Translations under genes and position numbers: made by a program
Assembly (NCBI RefSeq): GCF_900107845.1
Contig: NZ_FNRM01000006.1
Coordinates: forward strand, 186,001 to 250,000
Direction of reading: 5' to 3'
DNA: 64,000 nucleotides
Source: Alkalimonas amylolytica
GTDB lineage: Bacteria; Pseudomonadota; Gammaproteobacteria; Enterobacterales; Alteromonadaceae
Part shown: positions 50,376-59,184 of the stretch, piece after piece
Layout: each line of letters starts with the position of its first letter
Numbering within the stretch: the first letter of the stretch is position 1
The notes under the pieces: generated by a model
The model's input: only the letters and a program-made list of their open reading frames with translations
The model's database searches: none
Told to the model about the DNA's origin: nothing

Positions 50376-51143
50376 TTAATGTGCATCGCCCTGTTGCGAA
50401 CGGCGCAAAGAGCGCTCCAGCCGGGAGCGCTCTTTGCCCACTTCAAGCAGAGCTTCTTCGATATAGGCCAGGTGCCGGTGGCTTGCCTGACGTGCTTTTT
50501 CCGGTTCGCCCTGAACAATGGCCTCCATCAGGTGTTCCCGATGGGCGTTCAGTTGCGCCTTGATTTCTGGTTTTTGCTGAATGGTGGCGAGGTTGGCATG
50601 AATGTTCTGCTCTACCAACGGCGTCATGCCACGCACCAGATGCAGCAACACCACATTGTGCGATGCCTCCGCCACCGCCTGATGGAAGGCACCTACCGCC
50701 CGCGACTCCGCCGCCAAATCCGCATTGGCTTGCGCCTGACAAATGCTGTGATAACGCTGCTCTATTTGCGCAAAATCGGCAGCGGTACCGCGCAGCGCAG
50801 CATAGTAAGCGCAAATGCCTTCTAAGGCATGGCGAAACTCCAGCAAATCGAACTGCGATTCCGGATGGCGGGCAATCAGTTCAAACAAAGGATCAGTTAA
50901 CCCCACCGCCAGATTATCGCAGACATAGGTACCACCGCCCTGACGCCGCTTGACCAGCCCCTTGGCTTCTAATTTTTGGATCGCTTCGCGCAGCGACGGC
51001 CGCGAGACCTCAAACTGCAACGCCAGCTCACGCTCTGGCGGCAGCTTCTGCCCGGGAGCGAAACTGCCTTCCAGCAGCATGTGTTCGAGCTGCTCGACAA
51101 TGCGATCCGATAACTTGGCTGGTTTAATAATCAAAAGCGTCAT
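50376..51143 (-). CDS. pdhR: Pyruvate dehydrogenase complex repressor PdhR
   Basis: GntR/FadR-type regulator of 255 aa that in E. coli releases DNA when it binds pyruvate. The winged helix (LPPERELALQFEVSRPSLREAI, residues about 35-56) is followed by an FCD all-helical ligand domain. The start MTLLIIKPAKLSDRI at 51143 matches the family; a longer frame is unconserved. A perfect PdhR operator lies about 30 bases upstream, so autoregulation of pdhR-aceEF is strongly suggested. Confidence 0.97.
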   Translation of the reverse strand: MTLLIIKPAKLSDRIVEQLEHMLLEGSFAPGQKLPPERELALQFEVSRPSLREAIQKLEAKGLVKRRQGGGTYVCDNLAVGLTDPLFELIARHPESQFDLLEFRHALEGICAYYAALRGTAADFAQIEQRYHSICQAQANADLAAESRAVGAFHQAVAEASHNVVLLHLVRGMTPLVEQNIHANLATIQQKPEIKAQLNAHREHLMEAIVQGEPEKARQASHRHLAYIEEALLEVGKERSRLERSLRRSQQGDAH

Positions 51144-51171
51144 CCGCCATCTAAGCTGTGCAAGCCGTGTA

Positions 51172-51188
51172 AATTGGTAAGACCAATT
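51172..51188 (-). promoter_or_regulatory. PdhR operator
   Basis: AATTGGTAAGACCAATT is a perfect inverted repeat matching the PdhR consensus ATTGGTnnnACCAAT. It lies about 30 bases before the pdhR start, where it would overlap the promoter or leader. Confidence 0.9.
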
Positions 51189-51319
51189 ATCCGCAATGGT
51201 GGTTAAGGTATCAGTTTCTGCATAACAAGTAAATAAAGCAGAAGAAGTATGCAGATGCAAACCCGCAAAAAAGTTAGAGCTAAGGCTCTAGCTATCCCTG
51301 CGGAAACAGGGACAGACAG

Positions 51320-51335
51320 AATTGGTATGACCAGC
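51320..51335 (-). promoter_or_regulatory. Possible second PdhR site
   Basis: AATTGGTATGACCAGC has the full left half and ACCA of the right half. It sits 177 bases before pdhR and near the ampE terminator; it may be an auxiliary site. Confidence 0.5.
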
Positions 51336-51353
51336 ATGACAGCCGGTCAGGCA

Positions 51354-51381
51354 CAAAAAAGCCGCTGCACCGGCAGCGGCT
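51354..51381 (-). terminator. Terminator after ampE
   Basis: On the minus strand AGCCGCTG/CAGCGGCT with a six-base loop is followed by TTTTTTG. Confidence 0.9.
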
Positions 51382-51411
51382 GCTTGGATAATAGCGGGTA
51401 AAGCAGCTGTT

Positions 51412-52284
51412 TTAGCGCAGCCAGCCGGCCAGTGTCAGGATGGCAGTAAAGGCCAGGAAGAACAGAATATTGCGTTTGGCCAGCTGCACCATGGTGGCCG
51501 TTTCTTCGGCGGTATTGAGCATGGTTTCATCAATCGGCTCGGCAGCAGTGGCCACATCTATCACTACCTGCTCGTTCGGACTGGTGAAATCCAGAAAATA
51601 ACCCAACAGGGCACTGGAGGCTCGGGAGAAATAACCGACCAGGGCAAAACCGATCCCAAACAAGCGTGCCGGGAACCAATCGGCAATGTGCATCAGCCGC
51701 TGGTAAGCCGGCGTGCCTTCGTGATCTTGTTGCAGCAAAGCCTCGAGCTGCAGCATTTGCGGATCTTCGCTATGGCTAGGTTGGTTCAGCTGACGCAGAA
51801 TCACATAAGTAATGATGCCAAAAGCCCCCAGCAGCAAAAACCAGAACAACACCGCGGCATAATAGCGGAAGTTCAGCCAAATCAGGCTTTGGCCATAACT
51901 GGCATCGTCCGACTGCAAGCCACTGTGCTGACGAATTTGCTGCATCGCCAGAAAGGCCGCTTCATCGTCGTTACGGTCTTGCGCATTTAAAAACTGCTTA
52001 TAAAGCTGGCGGTAATGCCAGCAACCAATCGCCAGCAATAATAGCAAGGCATTGACCAGGGTGGTCACCAGCCATTGGTCAATCAGGCAAAGCAACAACC
52101 AGACCACCAGGCCTGGTAACAGGATCCAGCCATACTGACCAATCGGATGCTGGGCTACCTGAGCCAGTTTGCTATCTGCCGTTAGCGAAAACCAGCTTTT
52201 TACATAACGACTGCCTTGCCACAGTTCACTGCGGGCGGCCAACCGCTCAATGATCAGGGCCAGTAACATACTCACTAAGGTCAT
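51412..52284 (-). CDS. ampE: AmpE-like regulatory membrane protein
   Basis: A 290-aa inner-membrane protein with about four helices, partner of AmpD in the beta-lactamase and cell-wall recycling signalling locus. MTLVSMLLALIIERLAAR, the helical LNFRYYAAVLFWFLLLG and the C-terminal RNILFFLAFTAILTL fit the family. Four bases overlap ampD. Its biochemical role is not settled in the family. Confidence 0.9.
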   Translation of the reverse strand: MTLVSMLLALIIERLAARSELWQGSRYVKSWFSLTADSKLAQVAQHPIGQYGWILLPGLVVWLLLCLIDQWLVTTLVNALLLLLAIGCWHYRQLYKQFLNAQDRNDDEAAFLAMQQIRQHSGLQSDDASYGQSLIWLNFRYYAAVLFWFLLLGAFGIITYVILRQLNQPSHSEDPQMLQLEALLQQDHEGTPAYQRLMHIADWFPARLFGIGFALVGYFSRASSALLGYFLDFTSPNEQVVIDVATAAEPIDETMLNTAEETATMVQLAKRNILFFLAFTAILTLAGWLR

Positions 52285-52838
52285 AGGGTGCTCTCCTGTA
52301 ATGCCGTCCGGTAACGCTGCCAGTCAAACGCTGGGCCGGGGTCCGTTTTCCGTGTTGGCGCAATGTGTTGATGCCCGGTGATCCGCTCAGGCGTAATGGC
52401 CGGGTACTGCTGCATCAACCAGTGCGTTAAACGCGTTAAACTCTGGTACTGTGCATCAGTATACGGCAAATCATCGGTGCCTTCTAACTCAATACCAATA
52501 GAAAAATCATTGCATTGCTCCTGGCCAGCAAAGCAGCTGACGCCGGCATGCCAGGCGCGTCGGTCAAAAGGCACGTACTGCCAGATCTGGCCATCGCGCC
52601 AAATCACGCAGTGCGCCGAAACCCGCAAATGCGCAATGTCAGCAAAAAAAGGATGAGCCGACACATCCAACTGGCCGAGAAAAAAATCGTCGATGTGACG
52701 CTTTTCCTCCCCGGCAGGAACAAACTGACCTGGGGGTAAACTAATGTTATGGATCACCAGCAAGCTGATACACTCACCGTCGGGGCGCTGATCGCAATGC
52801 GGTGACTGGCGTACAAGATCCACCGGGGCTTGCAACAT
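52281..52838 (-). CDS. ampD: 1,6-anhydro-N-acetylmuramyl-L-alanine amidase AmpD
   Basis: Cytoplasmic zinc amidase of peptidoglycan recycling, 185 aa. SLLVIHNISLPPGQF with zinc-ligand His30, the SAHCVIWRDG core and the final GHQHIAPTRKTDPGPAF with the other zinc ligands match AmpD. AGGA lies before the ATG at 52838; a longer frame overlaps the divergent gene's promoter region. No ampR or ampC is seen in the window. Confidence 0.97.
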   Translation of the reverse strand: MLQAPVDLVRQSPHCDQRPDGECISLLVIHNISLPPGQFVPAGEEKRHIDDFFLGQLDVSAHPFFADIAHLRVSAHCVIWRDGQIWQYVPFDRRAWHAGVSCFAGQEQCNDFSIGIELEGTDDLPYTDAQYQSLTRLTHWLMQQYPAITPERITGHQHIAPTRKTDPGPAFDWQRYRTALQESTL

Positions 52839-52915
52839 AATTTTCCTGTTCGCATAAGCTAGTTTGGCCGTATCATAGCACTGGTAAACAGAGGGCTCTA
52901 TAAAAAGAGAAGCGG

Positions 52916-53443
52916 ATGACAGAGAAGCAACCAACTGAATCGACAGAATATATCGGTAAAAGTTTTACCGTCATAGCCTGGCTGTTGCTGCTTGGCCTGC
53001 TGGTCTGGTGGTTTCAGGGCTATTTGCACAATCAAAATAACCCCAACCAGCAACTGCACAGCATTCATGGCGTGCAGGGCGAAATCCGCACCACCCTAGT
53101 GCGTAGCCGTTCCGGTCATTATGTCGGCACTGCCTTGATCAATGGTCTACCAGCAGACTTTATGCTGGATACCGGTGCCACTACAGTCGCCGTTTCGGAA
53201 CAGGCAGCCAGACGACTGGGCCTGAGCAAGGGCCAGCGTATTCAGGTCATGACCGCCAATGGCGTGGCGGATGCCTGGCGCAGCCAAATTGACGAGTTGC
53301 AATTGGGTGATATTCGGCTGCGGCAGGTCGAGGCCAGCATAGTGCCCAATTTGGGTGGTACCGAGATTTTATTAGGCATGAGTGCGCTGAACCAGTTAGA
53401 ATTCAATCAACAAGCCAACCAACTGACTCTGATACAACGCTGA
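52916..53443 (+). CDS. Membrane-anchored retroviral-type aspartic protease (TIGR02281-like)
   Basis: A 175-aa protein. One membrane helix (about residues 18-36) anchors a domain with the catalytic triad [13 protein letters not shown] near residue 81, followed by [14 protein letters not shown] and [12 protein letters not shown], the pattern of clan AA single-domain aspartic proteases. It likely acts as a dimer in the periplasm; the substrate is unknown. It is four bases from nadC and divergent from ampD, a common arrangement in gammaproteobacteria. Confidence 0.9.
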   Translation: MTEKQPTESTEYIGKSFTVIAWLLLLGLLVWWFQGYLHNQNNPNQQLHSIHGVQGEIRTTLVRSRSGHYVGTALINGLPADFMLDTGATTVAVSEQAARRLGLSKGQRIQVMTANGVADAWRSQIDELQLGDIRLRQVEASIVPNLGGTEILLGMSALNQLEFNQQANQLTLIQR

Positions 53444-53447
53444 TCCT

Positions 53448-54317
53448 ATGTCGATGACCATTACCGCTGAACTGCAGCACCATATTCGCGCCTCTGTTGC
53501 CGCCGCGCTGGCAGAAGATTTAGGCAACTTGCCGGTTGAACAAGGTGATATCACCGCCAGCCTGATCCCGGCCAGCCAGCTAGCCAGTGCCACCATCATT
53601 AGCCGGGAAGCGGCCATTATTTGTGGCGTGGCCTGGGTCAATGAAGTGTTCCAGCAACTGGACCCCAGCGTGCAGCTGGACTGGCAGGTACAAGACGGCG
53701 ACAGTGTTGCCCCCAACCAACTGCTCTGCCGCCTGCAGGGCAATGCCCGCAGCCTGCTAACCGGTGAGCGCAGTGCGCTGAATTTTTTGCAATGTTTAAG
53801 TGGCACCGCCACCACCACGGATGTGTTTGTGCAACAACTGGCCGGCAGCCGAACCCAATTGCTGGATACCCGCAAAACCCTGCCAGGGCTTCGGCTGGCA
53901 CAAAAATACGCCGTACTGTGCGGTGGAGGCCAGAACCATCGCATTGGCTTGTTCGATGCCTTTTTGATCAAAGAAAACCACATCGCCGCGGCTGGCGGCA
54001 TTGCTAAAGCCGTGGCGCAGGCCCGCAGCAACTTTCCCGGCAAACCGGTAGAGGTGGAGGTTGAAAACCTGGCAGAGCTGCAACAGGCCCTGACCGCCGG
54101 TGCCGATATCATTATGCTGGATAATTTCAGCCTGGCTGATATTCAGCAAGCCGTTGCCATCAATCAACAGCAAGCCAAACTGGAAGTGTCCGGTAATATC
54201 ACCAGCGAACGGCTGCGTGAACTGGCTGCTACCGGGGTGGATTTTATTTCCTCCGGCGCGCTGACCAAGCATGTGCAGGCCATTGATTTATCGATGCGGT
54301 TGCAGATTAAGCAGTGA
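53448..54317 (+). CDS. nadC: Nicotinate-nucleotide pyrophosphorylase (quinolinate PRTase)
   Basis: Converts quinolinate and PRPP to nicotinate mononucleotide in NAD synthesis, 289 aa. [24 protein letters not shown] is split here by the window of view but shows the Arg and Lys phosphate ligands; [17 protein letters not shown] and [10 protein letters not shown] follow. It probably shares a transcript with the preceding protease gene. Confidence 0.97.
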   Translation: MSMTITAELQHHIRASVAAALAEDLGNLPVEQGDITASLIPASQLASATIISREAAIICGVAWVNEVFQQLDPSVQLDWQVQDGDSVAPNQLLCRLQGNARSLLTGERSALNFLQCLSGTATTTDVFVQQLAGSRTQLLDTRKTLPGLRLAQKYAVLCGGGQNHRIGLFDAFLIKENHIAAAGGIAKAVAQARSNFPGKPVEVEVENLAELQQALTAGADIIMLDNFSLADIQQAVAINQQQAKLEVSGNITSERLRELAATGVDFISSGALTKHVQAIDLSMRLQIKQ

Positions 54318-54431
54318 CCGCTATAGCCAGCAGCCTGCAACAGCAGGCTGACTACCACCAAAAAACTGACACTGAACTGTCGACTTCTGTTACACTCAAA
54401 CAGGTACACTCAACAACATTGAAGACAAGCC

Positions 54432-55094
54432 ATGCAGCAATCAGAGCAACCGCGCACCGGGCGGGTGGTGTTCTGGCAGGATGTGAAAGGCTTCGGATTT
54501 CTAATCTGCCAGCAAAGCCAGAAAAAGCTATTTTTTCATATCCGTGATTTTGTCACCAAGTCCGCTCGTCCCGAACTTAACGATGAGCTGCATTTTCGCC
54601 TAAGTAAAGACAAACACGGCCGCCCCATCGCTACTCAGCTGCAATTTGCCGATGCCGATAAACAACAAGCCCAGCCCAGCAAAACCAGTCAAACCATCGA
54701 TCTGGACTATGCCGAAGATGTGTCACTGTATTTTCGCAGTGGCTTTTTGATGCTGCTGATTATCGCCCTATTGTTTGGCAGTCTGCCCTATGTACTGCCC
54801 ATTTTGTACATCGAAGCCAGCCTCTTTACCTACTGGCTGTATCAGCAAGATAAAGCGGCCGCCATCAATGGCCAGGTGCAGCGCCTGCCGGAAGAAAGCC
54901 TGCAACTTTACAGCTTTATCGGCGGTTGGCCCGGCGCCCTGCTGGCGCAAAAGAAACTGGCGCACAAACGCCGTAAGTTTCGTTTTCAACGCGAATTCTG
55001 GTTGGTGGTGCTCGGCAATGCCATGCTGATCGCCTGGCTGCTAAGCCAGCATGGCCAGGAATTTATCGGCCGGCTGGCGTTGTTTGGCAGCTAA
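54432..55094 (+). CDS. Cold-shock domain + DUF1294 membrane protein
   Basis: A 220-aa fusion. The N-terminal CSD-like part (residues about 8-70: GRVVFWQDVKGFGFLICQ, LFFHIRDF) resembles nucleic-acid-binding cold-shock proteins. The C-terminal part has membrane helices (about 103-135, 198-215) with the DUF1294 pattern GGWPGALLAQKKLAHKRRKFRFQREFW. Fusions of this kind are common in Alteromonadales; function unknown. Confidence 0.88.
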   Translation: MQQSEQPRTGRVVFWQDVKGFGFLICQQSQKKLFFHIRDFVTKSARPELNDELHFRLSKDKHGRPIATQLQFADADKQQAQPSKTSQTIDLDYAEDVSLYFRSGFLMLLIIALLFGSLPYVLPILYIEASLFTYWLYQQDKAAAINGQVQRLPEESLQLYSFIGGWPGALLAQKKLAHKRRKFRFQREFWLVVLGNAMLIAWLLSQHGQEFIGRLALFGS

Positions 55095-55381
55095 GCAGCA
55101 GACCTCCCCTTGCGGAACTATTACGTTGGGGATCTGACCCCGACTCTTTGCACCGCAACCAACCCATTTGGGTAGATAATCGCGCCAAACTGGCCCAACA
55201 ACTAATACTTTATTACTAGTTATTATTTGGCTACTTTGGCAAGAAAATGAATTATTTTTCTTAAAAATCAAATTGATGAAAAAAATTAAAAAAAACCGGC
55301 ATTTCAACTTGCGCATTTGGTAATTTACCGCAAAATAAGAGGTAGCCTTTCATTGGCTGTTAACAACTCAGGAGTTTTACC
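55095..55381. other. Intergenic region before pilA
   Basis: No gene seen. A GGGG-ATCTGA-CCCC palindrome at about 55128-55142 resembles the GGGGTCAGA repeats further downstream. An AT-rich stretch at 55200-55300 precedes pilA. GGCAT...TTGC at about 55298-55312 looks like a sigma-54 element but has one extra base in the spacer. A good ribosome site (CAGGAG) precedes the pilA ATG. Confidence 0.5.
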
Positions 55382-55801
55382 ATGAAGACTATGCAAAAAG
55401 CCCAACAGGGTTTTACTTTAATCGAATTGATGATTGTTGTGGCAATCATTGGTATTTTGGCTGCTGTTGCGTTGCCTCAGTACCGTGACTACACCCAACG
55501 CGGTGCAAATGGTTCATGTTTGAGCGAAGCAAGAGCTTACATGGGCGCTGCTGTAGGTGCTTTAGCAGATGAGTCGATGCCAATACCAGATCCATACGTA
55601 GCTAATTCTTGTGAAGCACCTGCAACGCTGGCATTAACACGAGAAAATTACAACAACAACGACAATATCAACTTCACTACACCAGTTCGTGGTAATGCGA
55701 CAGTTAGACAGAATGTGGTATGTCAGGCTGGTACTGGTGCATGTGCATTGGCAGGTGCAGGTGGTGGTGGTGGTGCTGCTGGTGGTGGTTCAGGTGGCTA
55801 A
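55382..55801 (+). CDS. pilA: Type IV major pilin-like protein with Gly-rich tail
   Basis: A 139-aa prepilin. A ten-residue leader ends in Gly10, cleaved before Phe11 by PilD; the mature start [20 protein letters not shown] has Glu5. Cysteines at 46, 77, 114 and 121 could form disulfides. The C-terminus (residues 125-139) is almost all Gly, Ala and Ser, encoded by GGT-rich DNA, which is unusual because this is where pilins normally have a disulfide-bound D-loop. The pilB-pilC genes lie 5 kb downstream. Confidence 0.92.
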   Translation: MKTMQKAQQGFTLIELMIVVAIIGILAAVALPQYRDYTQRGANGSCLSEARAYMGAAVGALADESMPIPDPYVANSCEAPATLALTRENYNNNDNINFTTPVRGNATVRQNVVCQAGTGACALAGAGGGGGAAGGGSGG

Positions 55802-55826
55802 TTCTTTCTCACTAAGTTAACCATAC

Positions 55827-55851
55827 TAAAGGCGCCCCCTCGGCGCCTTTA
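55827..55851 (+). terminator. Terminator after pilA
   Basis: AAAGGCGCC/GGCGCCTTT with a five-base loop, followed by AATTT; partial read-through to the next gene is possible. Confidence 0.75.
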
Positions 55852-55863
55852 ATTTGGAATATC

Positions 55864-57057
55864 ATGAAAGCTGCTATTGCCTTATTCGCTAGTTTTTGTT
55901 TGCTGCTATTACTATTTAGCTGGTTCAATCTGGTTGATTGGATTGGACATGTGCTCAGCAGTCGCTTGCTTATCCTTGGTACGATTCTCCCATCCCTACT
56001 GATTTTGCTACGCAAGCAACTAGCAAAAAAACCAGTTATCAGCGCTCCCAGTCAGCAGGTTATAAAAGCCAAAACAGTGAGCATTGGTAGTTTTCTCCTC
56101 CTGCTGCTGCTATATGGCCATTTGATGTCGCAATTTGGCGTAGCACCATTTACCAGTTTTGTATTTGAATATCTCCTACTGCTTCCGCTATTGCTGCTGC
56201 TGCTTCCCCGGTATTTATCGTTTATGAGTAAGCGGCAAACTGAGCCTGTGGATGAATATGCTCGTTTGGGCTTTTGCTTATTACGACAGCAACCTTTTTA
56301 TTTGGTTGAGCACAAAGCCTTACTACTAAAAAGCCTGGTGAAGCTACTATTTATCCCCATTATGCTCGGTGCTCTGTTTGATATTACAGAGCAGTTGCTG
56401 TTATTTAACTGGTCGTTACATCCCTTAGCTTTAGTCAAAGGATTGTTTTTCTTTGGTCTGGCATTTGATTTAATCATCGCCAGCATTGGCTATGTGTTTG
56501 CCAGCAAGCTGCTGGATAACGATGTAAAAAGCACAGACGCTACTCTGTCTGGCTGGCTGGTCTGTATGATTTGTTATCCACCTTTACTGATCATCTATCA
56601 ATGGTTTGCCCGTCAGACCGATGACTATTTGTGGCATGATTGGCTGAGCATGGACCATCCGCTTTACTGGTTCTGGGCTTTTATTATCACACTCAGTTGG
56701 CTCACGTATTGGTTGTCGACGGCTAGCTTTGGCTGGTATTTTTCCAACCTAACCTGGCGTAAACTCATCGACGTTGGCCCTTACAAATACAGCAAACACC
56801 CGGCATATATAGCCAAAAATATCTACTGGTGGTTGCACACGGTGCCGTTTTATGGAGTAAGCAACCATTATGAGTTACTACGAAATCTGGCTGGTTTGAC
56901 CTTTGTCAGTTCCATTTACTACCTAAGAGCGAAAACAGAAGAGCGTCACCTGATGCAATTTCCCGAATATCAGGCCTATGCCAGGCATATCGCTTCGCAA
57001 GGTGCGCTCGCGCGTTTGAAAAAGCTGCTTCTGCCAAACAAAGTATCGCAATCATGA
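55864..57057 (+). CDS. Polytopic membrane protein with ICMT-like C-terminal domain
   Basis: A 397-aa protein with about nine predicted membrane helices. Near the C-terminus (about residues 318-375) GPYKYSKHPAYIAKN and AKTEERHLMQFPEYQAYARH form the pattern seen in isoprenylcysteine carboxyl methyltransferase-like and related membrane methyltransferases (GPY-Y--HP-Y ... EE--L---F-EY--Y). A SAM-dependent methyl transfer to a membrane or exported substrate is inferred. The gene overlaps the next by four bases (ATGA) and sits directly after pilA, so a role with pilin is a possibility only. The A and T content is higher than in core genes. Confidence 0.7.
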   Translation: MKAAIALFASFCLLLLLFSWFNLVDWIGHVLSSRLLILGTILPSLLILLRKQLAKKPVISAPSQQVIKAKTVSIGSFLLLLLLYGHLMSQFGVAPFTSFVFEYLLLLPLLLLLLPRYLSFMSKRQTEPVDEYARLGFCLLRQQPFYLVEHKALLLKSLVKLLFIPIMLGALFDITEQLLLFNWSLHPLALVKGLFFFGLAFDLIIASIGYVFASKLLDNDVKSTDATLSGWLVCMICYPPLLIIYQWFARQTDDYLWHDWLSMDHPLYWFWAFIITLSWLTYWLSTASFGWYFSNLTWRKLIDVGPYKYSKHPAYIAKNIYWWLHTVPFYGVSNHYELLRNLAGLTFVSSIYYLRAKTEERHLMQFPEYQAYARHIASQGALARLKKLLLPNKVSQS

Positions 57058-58226
57058 GACCTTTGTTTTTACTTTGTATGCTGTTGTTGGTAATTCTGCT
57101 CGCTATGGTGAAACATGCAGATGCCATCCGCTACCAAGTAGCTATGCAGCTTCCTAAAGTGCATCACTGTAACAATGAAGCATCACCTGCACTAAAGAGC
57201 TTGTTGCAACAATTTCATCAACTGGGGCTGGCCGGAGGGCAATTATCCATTCTGTCAGTTAATGGCCCGGCACAACACTGTGCCTTTGGCTGGCAACTCC
57301 AGGGGCTAAGACTAAAGCAAGTTCATCCAGACGACTCGTTTCGCTACGCCAGTTTATCCAAAGTGCTAACCGCTTTGACCACTTTCTCATTAATTGAGCA
57401 GGATAAAATAGCACTTGATACCAACTTACTGAATTTACTGGCGTTACCCGGCCCCTTCTTGGATGAGCAAATGTCGTTTATTACGGTACAACATCTGCTG
57501 TCCCATCGAGCTGGGTTTGATCGGCTCCTAGCTGGTGATCCGATGATGCAATCCGAGCCATGGTGTCCTTTAGATATTGACACTCTGCAGAATATTGCTC
57601 TGGATTTCCCCCCGGGAAAAAAAATGGTCTACTCGAATTTAGGATACTGTTTACTGGGCCAGGGTATTGCCAACCTTACGCAACAACCCCTAAAAACCTT
57701 AATTCGGGGAACCTTGCGATTAGCTCAATATCCAAGCATCCAAACCATCGAAGCGGGACGATTTCATTCACAAGAAGTAGAGTATTTTTTTGAACCACCT
57801 GATAGCAAAACAGCCTTATTGCAACTTAATTCTCATGCGATGCTTGCCTCCGGTGGCTGGGGAGGAACGACATCAGATCTCAGCCAACTAATACAACAAC
57901 ACTTACCAAACTTGTACCAAGCAGAGCTAACCTTCTCAAGCCATAAATATCTTCAAACGAGTGAAGTAACAGAGTGGCGGCGATACCATGGGTTGGTTTT
58001 TTATAAACATGTAGTGAGCGATAAAACCATCCACTACTGGCGCGATGGAAGCTTACCTGGCGTGACTGCACTTACCATGATTACAACACAAGGCGATGTC
58101 CTGGTGCTGCTGGCAAACTATCGCCCTTATGATTGGCTGCCATTTAATGACAGACTGGGGCATATAGTGAGTGATTTTCTTAACCAGAGTATAACGGAGC
58201 ACCCAACAATCCAGGTCAACTTTTAG
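57054..58226 (+). CDS. Exported serine hydrolase (beta-lactamase/PBP4* family)
   Basis: A 390-aa protein with an N-terminal signal or anchor (residues 1-24). The class C beta-lactamase-like fold is shown by the SLSK motif (catalytic Ser and Lys, about residue 100), LLSHRAGF and YSNLGY (Tyr of the YxN motif); a late HYWRDGSLPG may correspond to the third motif. Such proteins are peptidases or esterases more often than true beta-lactamases. It is coupled to the ICMT-like membrane gene. Confidence 0.82.
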   Translation: MRPLFLLCMLLLVILLAMVKHADAIRYQVAMQLPKVHHCNNEASPALKSLLQQFHQLGLAGGQLSILSVNGPAQHCAFGWQLQGLRLKQVHPDDSFRYASLSKVLTALTTFSLIEQDKIALDTNLLNLLALPGPFLDEQMSFITVQHLLSHRAGFDRLLAGDPMMQSEPWCPLDIDTLQNIALDFPPGKKMVYSNLGYCLLGQGIANLTQQPLKTLIRGTLRLAQYPSIQTIEAGRFHSQEVEYFFEPPDSKTALLQLNSHAMLASGGWGGTTSDLSQLIQQHLPNLYQAELTFSSHKYLQTSEVTEWRRYHGLVFYKHVVSDKTIHYWRDGSLPGVTALTMITTQGDVLVLLANYRPYDWLPFNDRLGHIVSDFLNQSITEHPTIQVNF

Positions 58227-58232
58227 CAGAGT

Positions 58233-58440
58233 TTCGGGGGAAGAACAAAATTTCTTGCGGAAATTTCGGGGTCAGAACCGGAAATTTCGGGGTAAATTTC
58301 GGGGTAAATTTCGGGGGCAGAACAAAATGTCTTGCGTGCCTCACTGCTGAATAAAATCTCCAGAATATCGGGGACAGAACAAAATTTCGTGCGTGTCTAA
58401 CTGCTGAACAAATTCCCTTACCAACCTTCGGGGTCAAATC
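58233..58440 (+). repeat. Cluster of GGGGTCAGAAC-type repeats, left of ccdAB
   Basis: Several variants of a unit with TTTCGGGGTCAGAAC are strung together, including three close copies of GGGGTAAATTTC. The unit 58306-58362 recurs at 59185-59241 with three differences over 57 bases. A further degraded copy spans 58370-58411. Such elements often accompany REP-type or IS200-like transposases; no transposase is seen here. The remaining bases to 58575 show no gene. Confidence 0.8.
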
Positions 58441-58575
58441 CCAAGGAGCAACGGTCTCAAACAGAACCTTGTAATATTGCAGGTCAGCGACGAGGCAGCA
58501 TGCTGACAAGCTGCGCTTGAAACGCAACACTATGGTGTGTATATTTACTACACAACAGTGAGTGAGGATATTGCT

Positions 58576-58821
58576 ATGTTATGCGACAGCCCTGTAGCCA
58601 GCCACAAAAAGCGCACCAACCTCTCCATTGATAGTCAATTACTGCACGAGGCAAAGCTACTGGGTATTAATGTGTCGCAATCTGCCGAAGCGGGCCTGGC
58701 ACAAGCAGTTAAACTGCAAAAACAGCAGCGCTGGCTGCAAGAAAATAGCGAGGCGATTGAAAGCTCGAATGATTTTGTCGCACAACATGGCTTACCGCTT
58801 GCAAAGTACCGGCATTTCTAA
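58576..58821 (+). CDS. ccdA: CcdA-type antitoxin
   Basis: An 81-aa antitoxin. The ribbon-helix-helix DNA-binding part (KKRTNLSIDSQLLHEAKLLGINVSQSAEAGL) is followed by a C-terminal toxin-binding arm (RWLQENSEAIESSNDFVAQHGLPL), which matches CcdA. GAGGA lies seven bases before the ATG at 58576. One base overlaps ccdB. CcdA-CcdB complexes normally repress their own operon. Confidence 0.93.
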   Translation: MLCDSPVASHKKRTNLSIDSQLLHEAKLLGINVSQSAEAGLAQAVKLQKQQRWLQENSEAIESSNDFVAQHGLPLAKYRHF

Positions 58822-59117
58822 TGGCCCGCTTCGATGTTTACCGGTCAAGTAGCGCAGGCTACTTACTGGATGTACAAACCGATTTATTGGCTGGTCTGAA
58901 CACCCGCGTGGTTGTGCCTCTACTTCCTCTGGACACAGCACCTAAAGCTGCCAAACGCTTAAATCCTATTTTTGACATTGATAATCAATCGTACCTGATG
59001 GCGACTCAGTTTATGGCAGCCATGCCGGAAACTGAGCTAAAGCAGAAAATTGGCAGTCTGATAGAGCAACAACAGGAGGTATCCGAAGCACTGGATATGC
59101 TGTTTATTGGTTTCTAA
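58821..59117 (+). CDS. ccdB: CcdB-type gyrase-inhibiting toxin
   Basis: A 98-aa toxin that in the F-plasmid homologue traps DNA gyrase. MARFDVYRSSSAGYLLDVQTDLL and VVPLLPLDTAP match CcdB. The C-terminus reads MLFIGF; the F-plasmid toxin ends FWGI, where the Trp contacts GyrA. The Trp is thus missing, so activity may be altered, although chromosomal CcdBs vary here. The module is bounded by direct repeats. Confidence 0.92.
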   Translation: MARFDVYRSSSAGYLLDVQTDLLAGLNTRVVVPLLPLDTAPKAAKRLNPIFDIDNQSYLMATQFMAAMPETELKQKIGSLIEQQQEVSEALDMLFIGF

Positions 59118-59184
59118 ATATCGGGTCAGAACAACCAGCGTGAGCATCGGTTCCCAATTGGACGATTTTGTCGGAAAACTTATT

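Noticed and set aside
55298-55312. Sigma-54 promoter of pilA
   Set aside because: GGCAT and TTGC are present but 11 instead of 10 bases separate the invariant GG and GC, and sigma-54 is strict about this spacing; mentioned only in the intergenic note.
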